Source of the DNA: Myxococcales bacterium
Lineage (GTDB): Bacteria; Myxococcota_A; Polyangia; Polyangiales; Houyiibacteriaceae
DNA: 36,831 nt
NCBI GenBank assembly: GCA_029861865.1
Contig: JAOTYL010000018.1
Coordinates: forward strand, 1 to 36,831
Reading direction: 5' to 3'
The position numbers were made by a program, and so were the translations under genes. Below are positions 24,957-34,757 of the stretch, piece after piece. The notes under the pieces were generated by a model. The model did no database searches. It saw nothing but the letters and a program-made list of their open reading frames with translations, and was not told where the DNA came from. Positions within the stretch are counted from its first letter, which is position 1. Each line of letters begins with the position of its first letter.

Positions 24957-27900
24957 ATGAAGTACGGACTTCCCGAAAAACACGGCCTCTACGATCCTGC
25001 CAACGAGAAGGACGCATGCGGCGTCGGCTTCGTCGCACAGATCAAGGGGCTAGCTTCCCATCAGATCGTGAAGGATGCGGACCGGATCCTGCGCAACATG
25101 GACCACCGTGGTGCGCGTGGCTCGGAGAAGAACACGGGCGACGGGGCCGGCATCTTGACGGCGATCCCGGACAAGCTCTTTCGGCGAGTCGCTCGAGAAG
25201 AACTGGGTGTCGAGTTGCCGGCTCGTGGCCAGTACGGCGTTGGTAACGTCTTTTTGCCGACCGATGACCGCGAGCGCGCTCATTGCAAAGAAACGTTCGA
25301 GAAAGTCGTCGCCCAACAGGGACAGGAACTTCTCGGCTGGCGGGTCGTGCCAACCGAGCCGGAAAAAGCTAACCTCGGGCCTACCGCGCTTCAGAGCATG
25401 CCGCGCATCGAGCAGCTGTTCATCGCTGCGAACAAGAGCGCCGGTGCAGTGGACCAGCAGGCGTTTGAAAGGCAGCTCTACGTCATTCGCAAGCATGCCG
25501 CGAGTCAACTGCGGGTGGATCAGAGCCTCGAGCAGCGTTCCATGCTCTACGCGTGCTCGCTTTCGAGCAAGACCATCATTTACAAGGGCATGCTCACGTG
25601 TGATCAAGTCTTGCCCTTCTACCCAGACCTGACCGATCCGGACTACGAGACACACCTCGCGATGGTGCACTCGCGCTTTTCGACGAACACGTTCCCCTCC
25701 TGGGACCGTGCACAGCCGTTGCGCTGCCTGAGCCACAACGGCGAAATCAACACCTTACGCGGCAACAAGAACTTCATGCTGGCGCGCCAAGGGGTCGTCC
25801 AAAGCGAGCTCTTCGGTGACGACTTGCGCAAGCTCTTCCCAGTCGCGGAGCCCGATTGCTCCGACTCTGGAACCTTCGACAACGTGCTCGAGTTTTTGTA
25901 CATGGGCGGGCGCACCATGCCCGAAGCCGCGGTCATGATGATTCCCGAGGCCTGGCAAAAGGACGAGCACATGTCGCAGGAGAAGCGCGACTTCTATGAG
26001 TTCCAGTCGTGTTTAATGGAGCCTTGGGATGGTCCTGCATCGATCGCGTTTACCGATGGCACGTACATCGGCGCGGTGCTCGACCGCAATGGGCTCCGCC
26101 CGAGCCGCTACTACCTGACCCACGACGACAAGGTGATCATGGCGTCGGAGGTTGGCGTGCTTCCAGTGCCGCCAGAAATGGTGAAGCACAAAGGGCGACT
26201 GAAGCCGGGACGCATGTTCCTGATCGACTTCGAGCAGGGACGCATGATCCCGGACCACGAGCTCAAGCAAGATATCGCTGCACGTCGACCGTACGGCAAG
26301 TGGCTCGAGGAGCAGCGGCTCCGCCTGAGCGAGTTGAAGCGACCTGGTAACGCGCACGGGTTCGACCCCGAGACGCTGATGCCGCGCCTGCGGGCGTTTG
26401 GGTATACGACCGAAACCCTGCAGTTCATGTTGGGGCCGATGATTCACGAAAAGCGCGACCCCGTCGGCTCCATGGGGAATGACGCTGCGCTTGCGGTGTT
26501 GAGCGACCAGCCTCGGCTTCTCTACGACTACTTCAAGCAACTCTTTGCCCAGGTGACCAACCCGCCGATCGACTCGATTCGCGAGGAGGTCATCATGGCG
26601 CTCGAGTGCTACGTTGGCCCCGAGCGCAATCTGCTCGACACCACCCCAGAGCACGCGCACCGGCTTCGCATTCCCCACCCGATTCTGACCAACGAGGCAG
26701 TATCTGCGCTCAAGGCCATGGATGTCCGCGGTTGGCGGAGCAGAGTCATCGATATCACGTGGCCGCGCTCAGAAGGGCTAGAGGGTCTTCGGCCGGCACT
26801 TCAGCGCATACAACGTGAGGCCGAAGAGGCGATCGACGACGGCTACAGCATCGTCGTGCTGACGGACCGCGCGATCGGAAAAGATCGCATTCCGGTGAGC
26901 GCGCTGCTCGCATGCGGAGCGGTGCACCATCACTTGGTGCGCGCGGAGAAGCGCACCCGCGTGGGTCTCATCGTCGAGACCGGTGAGGCGCGGGAGGTGC
27001 ATCACCACTGTTGCTTGGTCGGTTACGGTGCTGACGGGATCAATCCCTATGCAGCGTTCGAGGCTTTGTGGCAGGAGCGCCGCCGCAACGCCCTAGATTC
27101 GGAGACATTCCCAAACGACGCCAGCATCGTGAAGGGTTATCGAAAAGCCGTCGCGAAAGGGATGCTCAAGGTGTTCGCCAAGATGGGCATCTCGACGTTG
27201 CAATCGTACAAAGGTGCACAGATCTTCGAGGCTGTCGGTTTGAACTCTGCCGTGGTGGACATGTGCTTTGCCGGAACCGCAAGCCGCATTGAAGGCGTGG
27301 GTTTCAACGTGCTCGCGCAAGAGCTCGTCGACCGGCATGCGCTCGGATATCCGGAAGAGGACGAGATCCAGCTTCCAATCCTGCCCAACGATGGGCAGTT
27401 CCATTGGCGTGCCAACGGTGAGCGGCACATGTGGGACCCAGAGGCCATCGCCACCTTGCAGGTCGCCGCCCGAGGTAACGACGGAGAGGCCTACAAAGAG
27501 TTCGCGAAACACGCCAACCAAAGTGCGCTCGCACAGTGCACGTTGCGTGGCTTGCTTCAGTTCAAGAGGGGCAATCGCATCCCGCTCGAAGAGGTCGAGC
27601 CCGCGAGCGAGATCGTGAAGCGCTTTGCCACCGGTGCGATGAGCTTTGGCTCGATTTCGATGGAAGCGCACTCGACGCTCGCCGTCGCGATGAACCAGCT
27701 CGGCGGCAAGTCGAACACCGGTGAGGGGGGTGAAGACCCGGAGCGCTATCTCCCGCTTTCAGACGGCTCGGTGAACCCGAAGCGCTCCGCGATCAAGCAG
27801 GTCGCCTCAGGCCGTTTTGGCGTGACCATCAACTACCTCACCAATGCAGACGAGCTCCAGATCAAGATGGCGCAAGGAGCGAAGCCCGGCGAAGGTGGCG

Positions 27901-29585
27901 AGCTGCCCGGGCGCAAGGTCGACGAGAAGATCGCTGCCGTTCGCCATTCGACACCGGGGGTCGGTCTGATCAGCCCACCGCCACACCACGACATCTATTC
28001 GATTGAGGATCTGGCGCAGCTCATACATGACCTCAAGAACAGCAATCCGGCGGCACGGATAAGCGTGAAGCTGGTGAGCGAGGTCGGTGTCGGAACCATT
28101 GCTGCTGGAGTGTCCAAAGCGCATGCCGACCACATTCTCATCAGTGGACACGATGGCGGGACCGGTGCCTCGCCGCTGACTTCGATCAAGCATGCGGGTC
28201 TTCCTTGGGAGCTCGGCATTGCAGAAACCCATCAAACCTGTGTGCTCAACGATTTGAGAAGCCGCTTTGTCCTGCAGGCTGACGGGCAGATGAAGACCGG
28301 CCGCGACGTGGTGATCGCTGCGCTCTTGGGGGCCGAGGAAATGGGCTTCAGCACGGCGCCGCTGATCGCGCTTGGCTGCATCATGATGCGGAAGTGTCAT
28401 CTCAACACGTGTCCGGTCGGAATCGCGACGCAAGATGAAGAGCTCCGAAAGAAGTTCGCTGGGCAGCCAGAGCACGTCATCAATTACTTATTCATGGTTG
28501 CCGAGGAGGCTCGAGAGCTCATGGCGCGCCTCGGATTCCGCACCATCGACGAGATGATTGGGCGCGTGGACATGCTCGAGACGGCAGATGCCATCACGCA
28601 TTGGAAGGCCCGTGGGATCAACCTCACGCCGATTCTCACGCCGGCGACGAAGCCGCACGATGCCGTTCAGGTGCGCTGCACCCAAGCGCAAGATCACGGG
28701 CTCGAGCGGGCACTCGACAATCAGTTGATCCAGGCGGCAAGACCGGCCATCGATCGCGGCGAGAAGGTGCGCGCCGAGTTCCCGATCAAGAACACCAATC
28801 GTGTGGTCGGCACGATGCTCAGCCATGAAATCGCCAAAGCATGGGGCGAGGAGCTGCTGTCAGACGAGACCATTCACTTCAAGTTTGTCGGTTCTGCGGG
28901 CCAGAGCTTTGGGGCCTGGCTTGCGAAAGGCGTCACCTTAGAGCTCGAGGGCGACGCGAACGACTACGTTGGGAAGGGGCTTTCGGGCGGAAGACTGATC
29001 GCGTATCCCTCGAAGGCCGCAACCTTCATTCCGGCCGAGAACATGATCGTCGGCAACGTCGTCCTGTACGGCGCCGTAAAAGGGAAAGCGTTCTTCCGCG
29101 GTCGCGCGGCCGAGCGATTCTGCGTTCGGAACTCCGGCGCCTGGACGGTCATCGAAGGTGTGGGCGACCATGCATGCGAATACATGACCGGAGGGCGGGC
29201 CGTCATCCTCGGTCGCACGGGGCGCAATTTCGCCGCCGGTATGAGTGGCGGTATCGCCTATGTACTCGACACCGAGGGCGATTTCCCGAGTCGCTGCAAC
29301 CAGGACATGGTCGACCTCGATCCTTTGGAGGATCCCGCGGAAATCGCCGAGGTTCGAAAGCTCATCGAAGAGCACCTTCAGTACACGGGCTCGAAGACGG
29401 CCGAGCGCGTGCTTGCAAAATGGGACTCCATGTTGAGCGACTTCGTGAAGGTCATGCCGGTCGACTACAAGCGCGTGCTCCGCGAGCGTGCCGAGTTTGG
29501 CCATGCCGCAACTTTCGTGGAGGGCGACGTCGGTCGGCGAACCTCCCGACCCCCGGATCTCGACGAGAGAGATGTCGCGGAGTGA
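24957..29585 (+). CDS. gltB: Glutamate synthase (NADPH-type) large subunit
   Basis: A 1542-aa large subunit that transfers the amide of glutamine to 2-oxoglutarate, yielding two glutamates. A 20-residue propeptide precedes C21 (CGVGFVAQIKG), the class-II amidotransferase nucleophile exposed after cleavage. The amidotransferase runs to about 430, the central domain to about 780, then the FMN-binding synthase domain with FATGAMSFGSIS, GKSNTGEGGED and HDGGTGASPLTSI. The [3Fe-4S] cysteines are C1141, C1147 and C1152, the 6/5 spacing known for Azospirillum GltB. The C-terminal beta-helix has SGGRLIAYP and GGRAVILGRTGRNFAAGMSGG. ATG 24957 is chosen: the open frame runs back to 24741 through the regulator gene and the palindrome, but the family N-terminus begins here. 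gltD starts 15 bp after its stop. Confidence 0.97.
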   Translation: MKYGLPEKHGLYDPANEKDACGVGFVAQIKGLASHQIVKDADRILRNMDHRGARGSEKNTGDGAGILTAIPDKLFRRVAREELGVELPARGQYGVGNVFLPTDDRERAHCKETFEKVVAQQGQELLGWRVVPTEPEKANLGPTALQSMPRIEQLFIAANKSAGAVDQQAFERQLYVIRKHAASQLRVDQSLEQRSMLYACSLSSKTIIYKGMLTCDQVLPFYPDLTDPDYETHLAMVHSRFSTNTFPSWDRAQPLRCLSHNGEINTLRGNKNFMLARQGVVQSELFGDDLRKLFPVAEPDCSDSGTFDNVLEFLYMGGRTMPEAAVMMIPEAWQKDEHMSQEKRDFYEFQSCLMEPWDGPASIAFTDGTYIGAVLDRNGLRPSRYYLTHDDKVIMASEVGVLPVPPEMVKHKGRLKPGRMFLIDFEQGRMIPDHELKQDIAARRPYGKWLEEQRLRLSELKRPGNAHGFDPETLMPRLRAFGYTTETLQFMLGPMIHEKRDPVGSMGNDAALAVLSDQPRLLYDYFKQLFAQVTNPPIDSIREEVIMALECYVGPERNLLDTTPEHAHRLRIPHPILTNEAVSALKAMDVRGWRSRVIDITWPRSEGLEGLRPALQRIQREAEEAIDDGYSIVVLTDRAIGKDRIPVSALLACGAVHHHLVRAEKRTRVGLIVETGEAREVHHHCCLVGYGADGINPYAAFEALWQERRRNALDSETFPNDASIVKGYRKAVAKGMLKVFAKMGISTLQSYKGAQIFEAVGLNSAVVDMCFAGTASRIEGVGFNVLAQELVDRHALGYPEEDEIQLPILPNDGQFHWRANGERHMWDPEAIATLQVAARGNDGEAYKEFAKHANQSALAQCTLRGLLQFKRGNRIPLEEVEPASEIVKRFATGAMSFGSISMEAHSTLAVAMNQLGGKSNTGEGGEDPERYLPLSDGSVNPKRSAIKQVASGRFGVTINYLTNADELQIKMAQGAKPGEGGELPGRKVDEKIAAVRHSTPGVGLISPPPHHDIYSIEDLAQLIHDLKNSNPAARISVKLVSEVGVGTIAAGVSKAHADHILISGHDGGTGASPLTSIKHAGLPWELGIAETHQTCVLNDLRSRFVLQADGQMKTGRDVVIAALLGAEEMGFSTAPLIALGCIMMRKCHLNTCPVGIATQDEELRKKFAGQPEHVINYLFMVAEEARELMARLGFRTIDEMIGRVDMLETADAITHWKARGINLTPILTPATKPHDAVQVRCTQAQDHGLERALDNQLIQAARPAIDRGEKVRAEFPIKNTNRVVGTMLSHEIAKAWGEELLSDETIHFKFVGSAGQSFGAWLAKGVTLELEGDANDYVGKGLSGGRLIAYPSKAATFIPAENMIVGNVVLYGAVKGKAFFRGRAAERFCVRNSGAWTVIEGVGDHACEYMTGGRAVILGRTGRNFAAGMSGGIAYVLDTEGDFPSRCNQDMVDLDPLEDPAEIAEVRKLIEEHLQYTGSKTAERVLAKWDSMLSDFVKVMPVDYKRVLRERAEFGHAATFVEGDVGRRTSRPPDLDERDVAE

Positions 29586-29600
29586 TGGAACCGAATCACG

Positions 29601-31073
29601 ATGGGTAAGCCAACCGGTTTCAAAGAATTTCCGCGGCAAGCGGTGCCATACGTCAACCCTCTCAAGAGGCTCAAGACTTGGGATGAGTTTTTGGTCGAGG
29701 TGCCCGAGGACCATCTGCGCGAGCAGGGAGCCCGGTGCATGGATTGTGGGGTGCCTTTTTGCCAATCGGCGACGGGGTGTCCGATCGACAATCTGATCCC
29801 GGAATGGAACGACCTCGTCTATCGTGGGCGATGGCGCGAAGCGCTCGACCGGCTACACAAGACCAATAATTTTCCCGAGTTCACCGGCCGCACTTGCCCT
29901 GCCCCATGCGAAGGCGCGTGCGTGCTCGCGATCATCGAGCCAGCCGTCACGATCAAGAACATCGAGAACGCCATCGTAGACCGAGGCTTTGCGGAAGGAT
30001 GGATCAAGCCAGAGCCACCCGGAGAGCGCACCGACAAGAAAGTCGCCGTCATTGGGAGTGGTCCTGCCGGGCTCGCTTGCGCGCAGCAGTTGAATCGTGC
30101 GGGTCACACGGTGACGGTGTACGAGCGCGATGACCGCATCGGGGGTCTCTTGATGTACGGCATCCCCAACATGAAGCTCGACAAAGCGGTCGTCGATCGT
30201 CGGGTCGGTATCATGCGAGAGGAAGGCATTCAGTTCGTGACAAACGCGCACGTTGGCGTCAACACCGACGTGCGAGAGCTTCACGATGAAAACGACGCGC
30301 TCGTGCTGGCGTGCGGCGCAACGAGGCCGCGGGACCTGCCGATTCCGGGCCGCGAGCTCAATGGCATCCACTTTGCGATGGAATTCTTGCTCAAGAACAC
30401 GAAGAGCTTGTTGGATAGCAAGCATGAGGACGGCGATTACATCGACGCCAAGGATAAGAAGGTCATCGTGATCGGCGGCGGCGACACGGGCACCGATTGC
30501 ATAGGCACCTCGATGCGGCATGGCTGCGCCTCTCTCGTGAATTTCGAGCTTCTGCCGCAGCCGCCCGATGAGCGCGCGCCAGACAATCCCTGGCCGGAGT
30601 GGCCGGTGATTTTCCGCGTCGACTACGGACACCAAGAGGTGGCCGCGAAGTTTGGAAAGGACCCGCGTGAGTATCGGGTCCTGAGCAAGAGGTTCCTCGA
30701 CGACGGCCAGGGCAACGTGGCCGGTATCGAGACGGTACGTGTAGAGTGGACCAAGGACGATGCCGACAAATGGCAAATGACGGAAGTCCCCGGTTCGGAA
30801 CAAACGTTCGAAGCAGACCTCGTCTTGTTGGCGATGGGCTTTCTCGGCCCTGAGGATACTTTGGCCGAGAGGCTCGGCCTCGAGCGCGACCCGCGCAGCA
30901 ACTTCCAAGCAGAGTACGGCCGCTACGCCACCAACGTGGATGGGGTGTTTGCGGCTGGCGATTGCCGCCGGGGTCAATCCCTGGTCGTCTGGGGGATCGG
31001 CGAGGGACGCGGTGCGGCTCGCGCCGTCGACATCTATCTCATGGGCCACTCCGACCTTCCCGCTCCCGATTAA
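29601..31073 (+). CDS. gltD: Glutamate synthase small subunit
   Basis: A 490-aa FAD- and Fe-S-containing subunit that passes electrons from NAD(P)H to GltB. The N-terminal cysteine region is [12 protein letters not shown], then [11 protein letters not shown] and [12 protein letters not shown], which hold two [4Fe-4S] clusters. FAD binding is [17 protein letters not shown], with [17 protein letters not shown]; the NADPH site is [21 protein letters not shown]; the C-terminal [17 protein letters not shown] closes the FAD site. Length is normal for the family. ATG 29601 follows gltB by 15 bp, so the two form an operon. A perfect palindromic repeat lies 7 bp after its stop and probably ends the operon. 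Confidence 0.97.
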   Translation: MGKPTGFKEFPRQAVPYVNPLKRLKTWDEFLVEVPEDHLREQGARCMDCGVPFCQSATGCPIDNLIPEWNDLVYRGRWREALDRLHKTNNFPEFTGRTCPAPCEGACVLAIIEPAVTIKNIENAIVDRGFAEGWIKPEPPGERTDKKVAVIGSGPAGLACAQQLNRAGHTVTVYERDDRIGGLLMYGIPNMKLDKAVVDRRVGIMREEGIQFVTNAHVGVNTDVRELHDENDALVLACGATRPRDLPIPGRELNGIHFAMEFLLKNTKSLLDSKHEDGDYIDAKDKKVIVIGGGDTGTDCIGTSMRHGCASLVNFELLPQPPDERAPDNPWPEWPVIFRVDYGHQEVAAKFGKDPREYRVLSKRFLDDGQGNVAGIETVRVEWTKDDADKWQMTEVPGSEQTFEADLVLLAMGFLGPEDTLAERLGLERDPRSNFQAEYGRYATNVDGVFAAGDCRRGQSLVVWGIGEGRGAARAVDIYLMGHSDLPAPD

Positions 31074-31080
31074 CCCCAAG

Positions 31081-31103
31081 AAAAAGGGGACAGTCCCCTT
31101 TTT
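31081..31103. terminator. Dispersed palindrome, copy 3; probable gltBD terminator
   Basis: Perfect 10-bp arms AAAAAGGGGA and TCCCCTTTTT flank CAG. With the terminal T-run it is a strong Rho-independent terminator candidate on the plus strand, and the A-run makes it work equally on the minus strand. It begins 7 bp after the gltD stop. It is the best-preserved of three copies. Confidence 0.75.
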
Positions 31104-31367
31104 CCATGGTTCTGTTGCTAGTGGACAAATCCACTAATGGTGTGTCATGCTAGTGACCAGGCGCCCTGGGGGGGCGTCTCTTGTGCTTGGCATTTGGAGG
31201 GGGGCGGCTTTCACGGCTCTCGTGTCGGGGTGGCTCGGCAAAGCACGCTCGCCGGTGTTCTTGTTTTTTCTTGTCCTTGGCGATTCGCCGTTACCAACGA
31301 CCATAGCCGTACAACTAGCTTGCGATACGCCGAGCGGGCTCGACTCGCTCGGCGCTTCTAATTTTGG
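31104..31367. other. Intergenic region with two hairpins, no supported gene
   Basis: Between the gltBD terminator and the convergent lipoprotein gene. TAGTGGA (31119-31125) pairs with TCCACTA (31130-31136) around CAAA. CGCCGAGCG (31328-31336) pairs with CGCTCGGCG (31346-31354), just beyond the 3' end of the lipoprotein gene; no T-run follows on either strand, so it could be a Rho-type or stability hairpin. A short T-rich tract occurs near 31259-31274. Open frames here (for example 31147-31461 plus) run into the lipoprotein gene antisense and lack family features. Confidence 0.5.
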
Positions 31368-32663
31368 TCAGGGAAACAGAAGGGAGGGTGCCGCTGGCGC
31401 AGGGGCGGAGTCGAGCCTCCATGCACCGAGGACCGCGATCGCTGGCAGCAGTGCAGCATAGCCAAGAGTGATGAGCGTCGACTTGTGTGATGACGAAGAG
31501 TTCGACGTGAACAGGACTCCGTCATCTCGGTTCATGCCGACCCATCCGATCGGAGAGCCCGCATCCGGCAACAGAATCCGCACGATCGTCGAGACTACCG
31601 TCGATCCCCTTTCATTGATGACACGGTCGAGCATGGAGTGCATCTCCCGCGTGAGCTGCGGGGATACGAACAGCATTCCGTTCCCGATCGGCGAAAGCTC
31701 GTCGAAGGCCGCCTCGAAATCAGCCGTCGCCGTCAGGTCGGTCTGCTGCGAGAGGCACTTCGTGAGATAAGCGGGGCTGCTGACCAAGTACATGCGCTCC
31801 GTCGTGACATCCTTGATCAAGCTCGGCTCGTACGCGTGCCACGGCGGCGGAAGCCTGATCCCCGGGCGAATGATCACCCATTGTTTCGTTCGGTCTGCCC
31901 GGATGAAGGGGTTGAGCGCGGCCTTTTTCGCAATCGCGTCGATTAGATCTCCAAGCCCATCGATTTGGAACAAGAACTCCGTGAATGGAAACCAAAACGA
32001 CTCCCCAGGGATGCGCATCACGTGCGCCTCGTCAACTTCCAAGATCAAACCCGCCGTCGTGTCGAGCCGCTCTACAATCTCACCAATGGTCATGTCCAGG
32101 TTGAACAGTGGCTCGGCAAGCAATGCATCGATGCGCGTAGGGGAGATTCCTATGCCGTGCTCACCAAGAGCACGAACGATGTCGACGAGCACCTTTAGAT
32201 TGAGCTGTTGTTCCCAAACGAGATCGGCGCCTTCGGGCGCGACCGCTTTGAGTCCGAGCTCCGCAGGCTCATCTCCGAAAACCTCGAGAAGCCCCTTCCG
32301 AGGGCCTGTGTGATAGATGAAGCTTCGGTTGTGATAGAGCGGTTCCTTTTCGTATGAGCTCAGCCCAATCGCACGCAGATTGTCGAGACCAAGGGCCCTA
32401 ACGAGATTCGTGGCACCGAGCCGGCGCGAGTCGCCTGACTGCCGCGATGACGTTAGGTCACGAAGGAGTGACATAAAAAATTCCGCCGCACGCTCCGCAT
32501 CTCCATCGATGTCTACGTAGGCGTAGACGGTGCCACCGAGTTGAAGATTGGCGCTGACCGGGTCGAAGTGCGGGGACCTCTCGGGTGCCATTGGCACGGT
32601 GCTGCCACGGCTGCCGCATGCGACGAGTGCGCCCAACGAAAGCACGGCCAAAATCCGCTTCAT
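31368..32663 (-). CDS. Lipoprotein of unknown function with C-terminal membrane helix
   Basis: A 431-aa protein I do not recognise. A signal peptide ends LGALVAC, making C16 the likely lipidated residue. The mature part is a soluble alpha/beta protein with repeated substrate-free-looking segments (GGTVYAYVDIDGDAERAAEF, AGLILEVDEAHVMRIPGES, GNGMLFVSPQLTREMHSML). Near the end, residues about 395-415 (STLITLGYAALLPAIAVLGAW) form one membrane helix, followed by a Pro/Ala tail. An N-terminal lipid plus a C-terminal helix would tether both ends. GGAGG lies 5 nt before ATG 32663, a strong start; the frame is open to 32684. It follows two glycosyltransferase genes on the same strand after 79 bp, so a role in surface glycan assembly is possible but unproven. 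Confidence 0.8.
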   Translation of the reverse strand: MKRILAVLSLGALVACGSRGSTVPMAPERSPHFDPVSANLQLGGTVYAYVDIDGDAERAAEFFMSLLRDLTSSRQSGDSRRLGATNLVRALGLDNLRAIGLSSYEKEPLYHNRSFIYHTGPRKGLLEVFGDEPAELGLKAVAPEGADLVWEQQLNLKVLVDIVRALGEHGIGISPTRIDALLAEPLFNLDMTIGEIVERLDTTAGLILEVDEAHVMRIPGESFWFPFTEFLFQIDGLGDLIDAIAKKAALNPFIRADRTKQWVIIRPGIRLPPPWHAYEPSLIKDVTTERMYLVSSPAYLTKCLSQQTDLTATADFEAAFDELSPIGNGMLFVSPQLTREMHSMLDRVINERGSTVVSTIVRILLPDAGSPIGWVGMNRDDGVLFTSNSSSSHKSTLITLGYAALLPAIAVLGAWRLDSAPAPAAPSLLFP

Positions 32664-32742
32664 GAAACCTCCTGCGGGCGGCACCTTACCATCTCTCGAA
32701 AACCAATCGATGGACGCCGGCTCGATATCGCTGTCCTTTTTT

Positions 32743-33738
32743 CTAGGTCTTGTATTCGATGAGCTTCGAGCGGTTGCCGGTGAGCTTGCCCCATTGGAAG
32801 CGGAGCCAACCGATTGCTTCGGGAAGCTTGGCTAGCATTAGGAAGAAGGCGAGTGTCCACGGTCGCGATTGGCCCTCGCTCCGCAAGCGCCGGGCGATCC
32901 GCGCTACGTTGAATGGGTAGGCGAGCAGTAACAGTAGCGAGAGGCCGCTCGTTGCAGGTGCAAACGCGACTGCGAGTACCGGGAGGAGCAGCCCCCACGC
33001 CACGGTCCGCCTCGATTCCCGCACCCACATTCGTTCGGGCGGGGCGCCATGCAAATCGGCTCCTTGGGCGTATGCATGACCCGATCGGATTGCGCGCTTC
33101 CACCACTGAGAGAACCGGCTCATCGCAACGTCGTGGAGCGCCATGTCGACGTCGAGACGACGGATTTTCCATCCGTGTTGCCGGAGGCGCACGCAGAGCT
33201 CGGGCTCCTCTCCTGCGATTAGGCCCGGCGTGAAGCCACCGACAGCCTGGAACGCCTGAATGCGCATCATCGCGATCCCGCCGCACGCATCGGCATCCCC
33301 AACCGGCGTATTCCATTCGACGTCGCAGAGGTAGTTGTAGACGCTCGCATCCGGGAACCGCTCCCTCAAGCGGCCAGCCGCTGCGGCGTACTCTGGGCTT
33401 GCGTCCAGGAATCCCGCCGCGTCCTCGATCCATCCATCGACGAGCTCGCAATCTCCATCGATCAGCTGCGCGTACTTCACGTCAGGCGCGATCTGCGACA
33501 GCCGCTCGACCCCCGCGTTCCGTGCGCGCGCCGCCGTGAAGGCGATCTTCGGATCGAGCTCGACGACGTGGGCACCGATCGATCGCGCGAACTCCACGCT
33601 TCCGTCCGAGGATCCAGAGTCGACGTAAACCACATGAGATACGTGCGGCCCAAGCGAGCGTAGGCATTGCTTCAGTCTGTCCCCCTCGTCCTTGCCGATG
33701 GCTACCGCAGCAACCGAAGGGAGGGCGGCTGCGCTCAT
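32743..33738 (-). CDS. Family 2 glycosyltransferase with C-terminal membrane segment
   Basis: A 331-aa GT2 enzyme. The GT-A domain begins at VAAVAIGKDEGDRLKQCLRS; VYVDSGSSDGSVE holds the nucleotide-binding acid, and LIDGDCEL is the DxD-type metal motif. GGIAMMRIQAFQAVGGFTP and AGEEPELCVRLRQHGW match the acceptor-side ED motif. After about residue 240 a hydrophobic stretch (VAWGLLLPVLAVAFA, then LSLLLLLAYPFNVARIA) gives one or two membrane helices, so it probably sits at the cytoplasmic face of the inner membrane. It starts inside the stop of the upstream glycosyltransferase (ATGA). Sugar specificity cannot be read. Confidence 0.9.
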   Translation of the reverse strand: MSAAALPSVAAVAIGKDEGDRLKQCLRSLGPHVSHVVYVDSGSSDGSVEFARSIGAHVVELDPKIAFTAARARNAGVERLSQIAPDVKYAQLIDGDCELVDGWIEDAAGFLDASPEYAAAAGRLRERFPDASVYNYLCDVEWNTPVGDADACGGIAMMRIQAFQAVGGFTPGLIAGEEPELCVRLRQHGWKIRRLDVDMALHDVAMSRFSQWWKRAIRSGHAYAQGADLHGAPPERMWVRESRRTVAWGLLLPVLAVAFAPATSGLSLLLLLAYPFNVARIARRLRSEGQSRPWTLAFFLMLAKLPEAIGWLRFQWGKLTGNRSKLIEYKT

Positions 33739-34694
33739 ATCTCGAACCCCTTCACGAAGGTGCTGTTACGGAGGAAGTCCCACCAGAAATAGGGTGGCTC
33801 CTGGTCCAACTTACGCTGGATGACACGCCGAACGCGGTAGGTCGTATAGCCGCCGAAAAAGGCCAGGTCTGCGAGCATTGCTTGAGTCTTGCCTCGATTT
33901 TTCAGGAAGAAGCGTCGCCGTGAGTCGAACCAGTAATCTGGGTATCGGCGCTTGTCTTTGCGATCGTCGGTAATCTCGGTTGCCTGCGCTTGGAGATGCG
34001 TGACGACACTGTCCGGAACGTAGTACGCGGGCCAGCCAGCTTGCCGCGCTCGAAAACAAAAATCCACCTCGTCGAAGTAGAGGAAATATCCTTCGTCGAG
34101 GAGCCCGACCTCATCTAGAACCTTCTTGCGAATCATCATGGCTGCCCCGGTGACCCAGTCCACGGGCATCGCCTCATCACCGAGGTCGTATAGGAGCTGT
34201 CGCTCACTCAGGAGGTTGGTGAGAATGCCGAGCTTGAAGCCCTCGACCAGTTCGCTCACGGGGGTTGGGAAACGAAAAGCAGACTGGGCCTGCCGACCTT
34301 CACCGTCCTCGACGCGAGCGCCGGCAATACCGACGTCTGTCCGGCTCTCCATGAACGCGAGCAGCGTGCTGATTGCACCTGGATGCACACAGGCGTCGGG
34401 GTTCAATAGCATCACGTAGTCCGGGGCGTCTTTCATAGAGAGATACGGCCGGATCCCAGCGTTATTGCCGTAGCTATATCCGCCGTTGCGTGGCAGGGGC
34501 ATGAGCTGGCACCAGCCCCATCGATGCGCGTCGATCGCGTTGCCAATGATCCTCACCGAGTCATCCCCCGAATCGTTGTCCGTGACGACAACCTGAATGG
34601 CCCCTATTTGAGCCACTTCAGGTTCGACCGACTCGAGGCAGCGCACCGCCAACTCCGGCGTGCGGTAATTCAGGATGACGACCAGAACCTTCAT
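33735..34694 (-). CDS. Family 2 glycosyltransferase, rhamnosyltransferase-like
   Basis: A 319-aa GT2 enzyme. KVLVVILNYRTPELAVRCL opens the GT-A fold; VVVTDNDSGDDS binds nucleotide; NGGYSYGNNAGIR is the strongly conserved loop seen in dTDP-rhamnosyltransferases; LLNPDACVHPGAI carries the metal-site acid; VDWVTGAAMMIRKKVLDEVGLLDEGYFLYFDEVDF-type sequence is the acceptor/catalytic region. It has no membrane helix. ATG 34694 is preferred; the preceding TTG codon at 34697 is an alternative. It overlaps the next glycosyltransferase gene by 4 nt and follows the desaturase-like gene by 63 bp. The pair probably builds part of a surface polysaccharide or glycolipid. Confidence 0.9.
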   Translation of the reverse strand: MKVLVVILNYRTPELAVRCLESVEPEVAQIGAIQVVVTDNDSGDDSVRIIGNAIDAHRWGWCQLMPLPRNGGYSYGNNAGIRPYLSMKDAPDYVMLLNPDACVHPGAISTLLAFMESRTDVGIAGARVEDGEGRQAQSAFRFPTPVSELVEGFKLGILTNLLSERQLLYDLGDEAMPVDWVTGAAMMIRKKVLDEVGLLDEGYFLYFDEVDFCFRARQAGWPAYYVPDSVVTHLQAQATEITDDRKDKRRYPDYWFDSRRRFFLKNRGKTQAMLADLAFFGGYTTYRVRRVIQRKLDQEPPYFWWDFLRNSTFVKGFEI

Positions 34695-34757
34695 CAAAGG
34701 CGCATTATCGGGAACGAATCGAAGTTCGGCAAAGAACCCCGATATAGCCCGGCTAGG

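Noticed and set aside
29853-31079. Minus-strand open frame of 408 aa opposite gltD
   Set aside because: gltD on the plus strand has complete Fe-S, FAD and NADPH motifs; the antisense product shows no domain.
31147-31461. Possible small protein of 104 aa in the gltD-lipoprotein spacer
   Set aside because: No ribosome site or recognisable domain, and its end is antisense to the lipoprotein gene.
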